DNA of 64,000 nt from Streptomyces sp. CB02414 (lineage in GTDB: Bacteria; Actinomycetota; Actinomycetes; Streptomycetales; Streptomycetaceae). The DNA lies in assembly GCF_001905385.1 (NCBI RefSeq), contig NZ_LIPF01000006.1, positions 429,377-493,376 of the forward strand. Reading direction: 5' to 3'. A model generated the notes under the pieces. The model was not told where the DNA came from. It did no database searches and saw only the letters and a program-made list of their open reading frames with translations. Shown here piece by piece: positions 59,503-64,000 of this stretch (position 1 is its first letter; every line of letters begins with the position of its first letter). Both the position numbers and the translations under genes were made by a program.

Positions 59503-59601
59503 TCAGCGCTGGCCCTGGTACAGCTTCTTCACGGTCAGACCGGCGAAGGCGAGGACGCCGACGCAGACCAGGACCAGCAGGGCTTCGAAGAAGATCTCCA
59601 C
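59503..59601 (-). CDS. Conserved-type 32-aa single-pass membrane peptide
   Basis: The 32-residue product (starts VEIFFEALLVLVCVGVLAFA, ends VKKLYQGQR) is one hydrophobic helix with a charged C-terminal tail. The GTG follows AAGGAGCACCCC with proper spacing, and the frame shows Streptomyces GC3 bias. It lies 25 bp upstream of the nitrobindin-like gene on the same strand and probably begins that transcript. The function is unknown. Confidence 0.7.
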   Translation of the reverse strand: MEIFFEALLVLVCVGVLAFAGLTVKKLYQGQR

Positions 59602-59646
59602 GGGGTGCTCCTTGAGCGGGGGGCATACGACAGGGCCGCCCCCAGC

Positions 59647-59854
59647 TTACGCGGCCCCTCCGGCCGCTTCCCGTCGGACTCCACCCACGAAGGCGGCCCA
59701 CGCGGGCGCGGTGAAGAGGAGCGCGCCGCGGGGGGTCCTTGCTGTCGCGGACGGGGACGAGGGAGGGGAGGTCGGGGGCGACCTCGACGCACTCGCCGCC
59801 GCTCGCGTTGCTGTAGCTGCTCCTGCGCCACGTGCAGGCTGGACGGCGCCACCG
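59647..59854 (-). pseudogene. Frameshifted DUF397 gene fused to other remnants
   Basis: The minus strand encodes the DUF397 hallmark WRRSSYSNASGGECVEVAP then VPVRDSKDP. The family tail continues only in another frame (RGALLFTAPAWAAFVGG) after the C6 run at 59730-59735 (G6 on the plus strand). Removing one C restores the reading frame. No start codon precedes the Trp because a stop lies at 59855-59857. Just upstream, a plus-strand hydrophobic tail (GLLTVLSVATLLVTITFAP, stop at 59919) looks like a second gene fragment. DUF397 proteins normally pair with XRE regulators; none is adjacent here. Confidence 0.75.
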
Positions 59855-59947
59855 TCAGCGGCCTGCTCACCGTGCTCAGCGTGGCGACGCTGCTGGTGAC
59901 GATCACCTTCGCGCCCTGACGCCGCCCGCGAGGGCTACCCTTCCGGC

Positions 59948-60310
59948 ATGGCGAAGAAGCTCGTGATCAAGGTGACGGCGGGGGCCGATGCCCCCGAGCG
60001 CTGCTCGCAGGCGTTCACGGTGGCGGCGGTGGCCGTGGCCAGCGGGGTCGAGGTGTCCCTGTGGCTGACCGGGGAGTCCGCCTGGTTCGCGGTGCCGGGG
60101 CGCGCGGCCGAGTTCGAGCTGCCGCACGCCGCGCCGCTGCCCGACCTGCTCGACTCTCTCCTGGCCGGCGGCCGGGTGACGCTGTGCACCCAGTGCGCGG
60201 CCCGGCGCGACCTGACCGAGAAGGACGTCATCGAGGGCGTGCGGATCGCGGGCGCCCAGGTCTTCGTGCAGGAGGCGCTGGCCGACGACACGCAGGCGCT
60301 GGTCTACTGA
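59948..60310 (+). CDS. DsrE-family protein
   Basis: The 120-residue product matches the DsrE fold: KKLVIKVTAGADAPERCSQAFTVAAVAV, then VEVSLWLTGESAWFAVPG, then VTLCTQCAARRDLTEKDVIEGV. The CTQC pair may carry persulfide sulfur. The neighbouring rhodanese and DUF1416 genes favour sulfur transfer. The ATG follows TTCCGGC; spacing is short and there is no strong ribosome-binding site. Confidence 0.87.
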   Translation: MAKKLVIKVTAGADAPERCSQAFTVAAVAVASGVEVSLWLTGESAWFAVPGRAAEFELPHAAPLPDLLDSLLAGGRVTLCTQCAARRDLTEKDVIEGVRIAGAQVFVQEALADDTQALVY

Positions 60311-60341
60311 CCGCCGGCGCCCGCCGCCGCGCCTCCCGCGC

Positions 60342-61106
60342 TCACTGCCCCATGACGTACGCCACCGTCGGACCGGTGGTCCAGCCGCCGTCCACCGCCA
60401 GTTCCGCGCCGGTGACGTAGGACGCGGCGTCCGAGAGCAGGAAGACGACCGCGCCGGCGATCTCGTGGGCCTCGCCCACCCGGCCCATGGGCGTGTTGGG
60501 GTAGTTGCCCTCGCCCCGCTCGATGCCGACGGCCGCGGTCATCGGGGTGTACGTCATCCCGGGGTGGACGGAGTTGACGCGGATGCGGGCGGTGCCCAGT
60601 TCCACGGCGCCGATCTTCGTCAGTCCGCGCACGCCCCACTTGGAGGCGCCGTAGCCCGCCGTGAGGGCGAGGCCCATCAGGCCCGCGGCGGACGAGATGT
60701 TGACGATCGATCCGCCGCCGGCCTCCTTCAGCGCGGGGATCACGGTCTTCATGCCGATGAAGACACCCGTGAGGTTGATGTCGAGCACCTTGCGGAAGTG
60801 TTCGACGGACTCCGACTCGAGCAGGGTGCCGGTCGAGATGCCGGCGTTGTTCACCAGGCCGTGCAGCGATCCGAACGCGTCGACCGCGAGGTCGGCGGCG
60901 CGGCGCCAGTCCTCCTCCGAGGTCACGTCGTGGTGCAGGAAGCGGGCGCGGTCGCCGAGTTCGCGGGCGGTGGCCTCGCCCTCGTCGTCCAGGACGTCGG
61001 TGATCAGGACGTGTGCGCCGGCGGCGACCGCCTGGCGGGCGGCCTCCGCGCCCAGGCCCCGGGCGCCGCCGGTGATGATCAGGTTCTTGCCGGTCAGGTC
61101 GTGCAT
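60342..61106 (-). CDS. SDR dehydrogenase, 3-alpha/20-beta-hydroxysteroid dehydrogenase-like
   Basis: The 254-residue classical SDR has the cofactor loop GGARGLGAEAARQAVAAGA, NNAG, catalytic Ser in VNISSAAGLMGLAL and YGASKWGVRGLTK (Tyr/Lys). It is very close to the Streptomyces 20-beta-hydroxysteroid dehydrogenase over the whole length, including GMTYTPMTAAVG and GNYPNTPMGRVG. The native substrate is probably a small alcohol or ketone. It lies 28 bp downstream of another SDR on the same strand. Confidence 0.92.
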   Translation of the reverse strand: MHDLTGKNLIITGGARGLGAEAARQAVAAGAHVLITDVLDDEGEATARELGDRARFLHHDVTSEEDWRRAADLAVDAFGSLHGLVNNAGISTGTLLESESVEHFRKVLDINLTGVFIGMKTVIPALKEAGGGSIVNISSAAGLMGLALTAGYGASKWGVRGLTKIGAVELGTARIRVNSVHPGMTYTPMTAAVGIERGEGNYPNTPMGRVGEAHEIAGAVVFLLSDAASYVTGAELAVDGGWTTGPTVAYVMGQ

Positions 61107-61134
61107 GTCGGGCTCCTTTCCAGGGGCGGGCAGG

Positions 61135-61944
61135 TCAGAAGTGGGTGCCGCCGTCGATCCGGATCTCGGTGCCGGTGATGAAGCGGCCGTCCTCGGAGCC
61201 GAGCATCGCGACCACGGACGCCACGGTCTCCGGGCCGGCGAACCCCTGGCCGAGGGCGGGCGAGAGCTTCGCGAAGAGGCTCATGTCGGCGTCCGCGGGC
61301 AGCCCGGGACCGGCGCTCTGTCCGCTGGCCCCGCTGCCGTCCGTCATGCCGGAGGAGATGGACCCCGGCTGCACGGCGGTGAAGCGGATGCCGCGGCCCG
61401 CGTACTCGCTGGCCAGGGCGTGGGTCATGGACTGGATGCCGCCCTTGCTCGCCGCGTAGGCCGCCATGTACGGGTGGGCGAACGCCGCCGAGGTGGAGCT
61501 GAAGTTGACCACGGCCGCGTCCCGGCCCGCCAGGAGCGCCGGGATCGCCTCCCGGATCACCAGGAAGGTGCCGACGAGGTTCACCGTCAGGACGCGGGTG
61601 AAGTCCGCGAGGCTGGTCTCCTCGGTGTGCGAGGAGCGCAGGATGCCGGCGGCGTTGACCAGGACGTCCAGTCCGCCGAGGGCGTCCGTCGCGGCCTTGA
61701 CGCCCTCGCGCACGGAGGTCTCGTCGGCGATGTCGACGACGAGGGTGGTGAGGCGGTCCGTGTGACCGTGAGCGGCCGCCTTCTCGAAGGTGTCCTTCAG
61801 GCCCTTCTCGCTGACGTCCGCGGCCACGACGGTGCCGCCCTCCGCCAGCAGACGCAGCGCGGTGGCCTGGCCTATGCCCGAGCCGGCGCCGGTGACCAGG
61901 GCGCGGCGGCCTTCGTAGCGGTTCAGGGGATTCAGGTGATTCAT
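61135..61944 (-). CDS. SDR-family oxidoreductase
   Basis: The ~269-residue product is a classical SDR: ALVTGAGSGIGQATALRLLAEG, NAAG, SFSST-type catalytic Ser in VVNFSSTSAAFAHPYMAAYAASKGG (Tyr-x3-Lys). It is the first of two SDR genes and is divergent from a TetR regulator, so the pair is probably a TetR-controlled catabolic or detoxification unit. Starts at 61944, 61953 or a GTG upstream cannot be separated by ribosome-binding site. Confidence 0.88.
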   Translation of the reverse strand: MNHLNPLNRYEGRRALVTGAGSGIGQATALRLLAEGGTVVAADVSEKGLKDTFEKAAAHGHTDRLTTLVVDIADETSVREGVKAATDALGGLDVLVNAAGILRSSHTEETSLADFTRVLTVNLVGTFLVIREAIPALLAGRDAAVVNFSSTSAAFAHPYMAAYAASKGGIQSMTHALASEYAGRGIRFTAVQPGSISSGMTDGSGASGQSAGPGLPADADMSLFAKLSPALGQGFAGPETVASVVAMLGSEDGRFITGTEIRIDGGTHF

Positions 61945-61973
61945 GCGCTTCATGCGCTTCACGGTACGTCTAG

Positions 61974-61990
61974 GTGGCACGGTTTGCCAC
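61974..61990. promoter_or_regulatory. TetR operator candidate between SDR and TetR genes
   Basis: GTGGCA-CGGTT-TGCCAC is a perfect 6-bp inverted repeat with a 5-bp centre in the 93-bp divergent region. It is a likely site for the divergently encoded TetR. Confidence 0.5.
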
Positions 61991-62037
61991 TACGTCACGG
62001 CATGCCGCCAGGTGGTCGCGGGTCGTACGCTTCTGGG

Positions 62038-62667
62038 GTGAGCACCGAGCCGCCGATCCCGTCCCTGACCGAGCGCCGCAAGGCCGCCACCCAGCTCGAC
62101 ATCGCGCACGCGGCGGCCGAGCTGTTCGCCACCCAGGGCCCGCACACCACGACGGCCGAGGAGATCGCCCGGCGCGCCGGGGTCGCGCTGCGCACCTTCT
62201 ACCGGTACTTCCGCTCCAAGCAGGACGCGGTCGGTCCGCTGCTGACGGTCGGCGCCGACCGCTGGCGGGGGCTGCTCGCCGACACGGAGCCGGGCACCCC
62301 GCTCGGGCCTGCGCTGCGCACCGCGGTCGAGGAGGCGCTGGCGGTCCCGGACGACCGGGCGGCCGAGGCGATGCTGCGTACGCGAGGGCTGCTGCGGGCC
62401 GCGCAGGACGATCCCGCGCTGCGCGCCGTGTGGTACCGCGTGAACCAGGAGTCGGAGGAGCGGCTGGTCCCGGTCGTCGCACGCCTGACGGACGGCGCCG
62501 CCGACCCGCTGGAGGTACGGCTGCTGGCGGCCGCGGCCACCGACGCCATCCGGATCGCCATGGAGACGTGGGCCGGCACGGAGGCGGGGCCCGAGGGCCC
62601 CGGTTCACCGGCCGAGCTGGCGGTGCGCTGCCTGGAAGGGCTCGTCGGGGGGCTGGACCAGATGTAA
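62038..62667 (+). CDS. TetR-family regulator of the SDR pair
   Basis: The 209-residue product has a TetR DNA-binding domain (QLDIAHAAAELFATQGPHTTTAEEIARRAGVALRTFYRYFRSKQDAV) and a helical ligand domain. The GTG at 62038 is the family-like start; a frame reaching far upstream overlaps the SDR genes. It probably represses the divergent SDR genes via the inverted repeat in the spacer. Confidence 0.88.
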   Translation: MSTEPPIPSLTERRKAATQLDIAHAAAELFATQGPHTTTAEEIARRAGVALRTFYRYFRSKQDAVGPLLTVGADRWRGLLADTEPGTPLGPALRTAVEEALAVPDDRAAEAMLRTRGLLRAAQDDPALRAVWYRVNQESEERLVPVVARLTDGAADPLEVRLLAAAATDAIRIAMETWAGTEAGPEGPGSPAELAVRCLEGLVGGLDQM

Positions 62668-62694
62668 ATGACGGGGGGCCGGGGGGGCGGGTGG

Positions 62695-62955
62695 CTAGTG
62701 GCGCCCCTTCTTGCCGTCCAGCTCGTCCCACCACTCGTCGGACTGCGGGTCGCCGGACGGGTCGTCCCACCAGCGGTCGTCGGGGCCGCGACGGTTGGCG
62801 ACGACGGCGGCGAGCGGCGGGATGACCATGGCGACCACGCACATGGCGACGGCCGCGGGGACCGACCAGAGCCGGACGACGCCCCAGGCCAGGACGAACA
62901 ACGCGATGCAGATGCCCATCATCACGAAGTAGCGGTGCCGCCGCCGCGCGTACAT
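62695..62955 (-). CDS. DUF3099-type small membrane protein
   Basis: The 86-residue product begins MYARRRHRYFVMMGICIALF with two membrane helices (residues ~10-30 and ~35-52) and a Trp/Asp-rich tail (WWDDPSGDPQSDEWWDELDG). It matches DUF3099. The function is unknown. It is convergent with the TetR gene and shares only 27 bp with it. Confidence 0.82.
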   Translation of the reverse strand: MYARRRHRYFVMMGICIALFVLAWGVVRLWSVPAAVAMCVVAMVIPPLAAVVANRRGPDDRWWDDPSGDPQSDEWWDELDGKKGRH

Positions 62956-62995
62956 GTGTCCAGGGTAGGTCCGCAACCGGCATCCCGGACATGCC

Positions 62996-63040
62996 GAGGG
63001 GCCGCACCCCGGGCGTCCAACCCGTGGGGTGCGGCCCCTC
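62996..63040 (-). terminator. Terminator after the DUF1416 gene
   Basis: A perfect 15-bp stem (GAGGGGCCGCACCCC at 62996-63010 with 63026-63040) with a 15-nt loop lies 17 nt after the DUF1416 stop. Confidence 0.8.
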
Positions 63041-63056
63041 GCCGTCACCGTCGCCG

Positions 63057-63347
63057 TCAGACGGCGATCGCGACCTCCGCGAGCCCGCCCTGCTGGGCGA
63101 CGACCGTGCGGTCGGCGCTGCTGCCGCCCGGCACGAGCGCGCGGACGGTCCAGGTGCCCTCGGCCGCGTAGAAGCGGAACTGGCCCGTCGCGGAGGTCGG
63201 GACCTCCGCCGTGAACTCGCCGGTGGCGTCCAGCAGACGGACGTAGCCCGTCACCGGCTCGCCGTCACGGGTCACCTGACCCTGGATCGTGGTCTCACCG
63301 GGCTTGATCGTCGAGGCGTCGGGGCCGCCGGCCTTCGCTCCGCACAT
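63057..63347 (-). CDS. DUF1416 protein (sulfurtransferase-linked)
   Basis: The 96-residue product matches DUF1416: MCGAKAGGPDASTIKPGETT, then GYVRLLDATGEFTAEVPTSATGQFRFYAAEGTWTVRALVPGG. It is a small beta-sandwich with a conserved N-terminal Cys. It follows the thiosulfate sulfurtransferase gene by 33 bp, an order conserved in mycobacteria (sseC2-cysA2), so it acts with it in an unknown way. Confidence 0.88.
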   Translation of the reverse strand: MCGAKAGGPDASTIKPGETTIQGQVTRDGEPVTGYVRLLDATGEFTAEVPTSATGQFRFYAAEGTWTVRALVPGGSSADRTVVAQQGGLAEVAIAV

Positions 63348-63380
63348 GTCGTACTCCTGAGGGGTTGAGAGGGGGCGGGC

Positions 63381-64000
63381 TTACTTGTTGGCGCCGAGCT
63401 CGATCGGCACGCCGACCAGGGAGCCGTACTCGGTCCAGGAGCCGTCGTAGTTCTTCACGTTCTCCACGCCCAGCAGCTCGTGCAGCACGAACCAGGTCAG
63501 GGCCGAGCGCTCGCCGATGCGGCAGTAGGCGATGGTGTCCTTCGCCAGGTCGACCTGCTCGGCCTCGTAGAGCGACTTCAGCTCGTCGTCCGACTTGAAG
63601 GTGCCGTCGTCGTTGGCGTTCTTCGACCACGGGATGTTGCGGGCGGACGGGACGTGGCCCGGACGCTGCGACTGCTCCTGCGGGAGGTGGGCCGGGGCGA
63701 GCAGCTTGCCGGAGAACTCGTCGGGCGAGCGGACGTCGACCAGGTTCTGCGCGCCGATCGCCTTGACGACGTCGTCGCGGAAGGCGCGGATCGAGGTGTC
63801 CTGCGGCTTGGCCTTGTAGTCGGTGGCCGGGCGCTCGGGCACGTCGGTGCCGTCGACCAGCTCGCGGGCGTCCAGCTCCCACTTCTTGCGGCCGCCGTCG
63901 AGGAGCTTGACGTTGTCGTGGCCGTACAGCTTGAAGTACCAGTAGGCGTAGGACGCGAACCAGTTGTTGTTGCCGCCGTAGAGGACCACGGTGTGGTCGT
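63381..64000 (-). CDS. Thiosulfate sulfurtransferase (rhodanese), N-terminus beyond the window
   Basis: The ~206 residues visible on the minus strand are two-rhodanese-domain enzyme sequence: HTVVLYGGNNNWFASYAYWYF, then LLDGGRKKWELDARELV, and the active-site Cys in TIAYCRIGERSALTWFVLHE. It transfers sulfane sulfur from thiosulfate to acceptors such as cyanide or thioredoxin. About a third of the protein (N-terminal domain) lies past the window end. It leads the DUF1416 gene. Confidence 0.93.
   Translation of the reverse strand, partial: DHTVVLYGGNNNWFASYAYWYFKLYGHDNVKLLDGGRKKWELDARELVDGTDVPERPATDYKAKPQDTSIRAFRDDVVKAIGAQNLVDVRSPDEFSGKLLAPAHLPQEQSQRPGHVPSARNIPWSKNANDDGTFKSDDELKSLYEAEQVDLAKDTIAYCRIGERSALTWFVLHELLGVENVKNYDGSWTEYGSLVGVPIELGANK

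Overview
The window is high-GC actinobacterial DNA and almost certainly comes from a Streptomyces chromosome close to S. coelicolor. Genus-level markers are msiK, rsiG (anti-sigma WhiG), nur with its full set of metal ligands, the phoR-phoP/phoU locus with a PHO box, mshA, carD and a devA/devB/devE-type developmental locus. Gene calls rest on reading the translations, recognising family motifs, translational coupling, ribosome-binding sites and, for several genes, an inferred leaderless start just below a -10 element. Nothing was searched against a database.

Layout. (1) 1-8.6 kb: the 3' part of a contractile injection system (phage-tail-like) operon: tube-like protein, LysM baseplate protein, VgrG spike, gp25-like, gpJ-like and gpI-like baseplate proteins, then a zinc-ribbon/membrane/carbohydrate-binding-like protein, closed by a terminator. 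(2) 8.7-13.4 kb: secreted TAP-like peptidase, tRNA-Thr, the shared sugar-ABC ATPase msiK, a small membrane-anchored protein and a sugar nucleotidyltransferase. (3) 13.4-20 kb, minus strand: carD-ispD-ispF-cysS-rlmB-DoxX, a gene order shared with mycobacteria. (4) 20.7-25.5 kb: lipoprotein, phoP-phoR, phoU, a Cys-rich peptide and a nickel-binding DUF4242 protein. (5) 25.5-30.5 kb: accessory stretch with an archaeal-type ATPase, an AraC regulator, an unusual tRNA-Trp-like gene, a DinB protein, a PafBC-type DNA-damage promoter, an anti-sigma-type ATPase and orphans. (6) 30.5-43 kb: gpm, MFS, AraC/DUF2000, ybjN-mshA, a methyltransferase, an NlpC/P60 hydrolase, an RsbU-type phosphatase, DUF2516-HbhA-like-XRE (mycobacterial synteny), HxlR and an imine-reductase-like enzyme. 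(7) 43-53.5 kb: HelD-like ATPase, TetR, then an expanded DevA-type region. (8) 53.7-64 kb: Eis-like GNAT, asparaginase, rsiG, dtd, ygfZ, nur, nitrobindin-like protein, small remnants, DsrE, two SDRs with TetR, DUF3099, DUF1416 and a truncated rhodanese.

The most interesting region is 45.9-53.5 kb. Three GntR regulators and a membrane-anchored protein share one C-terminal sensor-like domain. The third GntR gene leads an apparent operon with a tandem two-domain APH-type kinase and the membrane-anchored sensor. The GntR genes have matching probable leaderless promoters. Two of them diverge from paralogous tiny membrane-protein genes, one of which carries a single-base frameshift, and AGTTGG/CCAACT-type palindromes lie in all three upstream regions. 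I propose a regulator/membrane-sensor/kinase-phosphatase module built around the DevA sensor domain.
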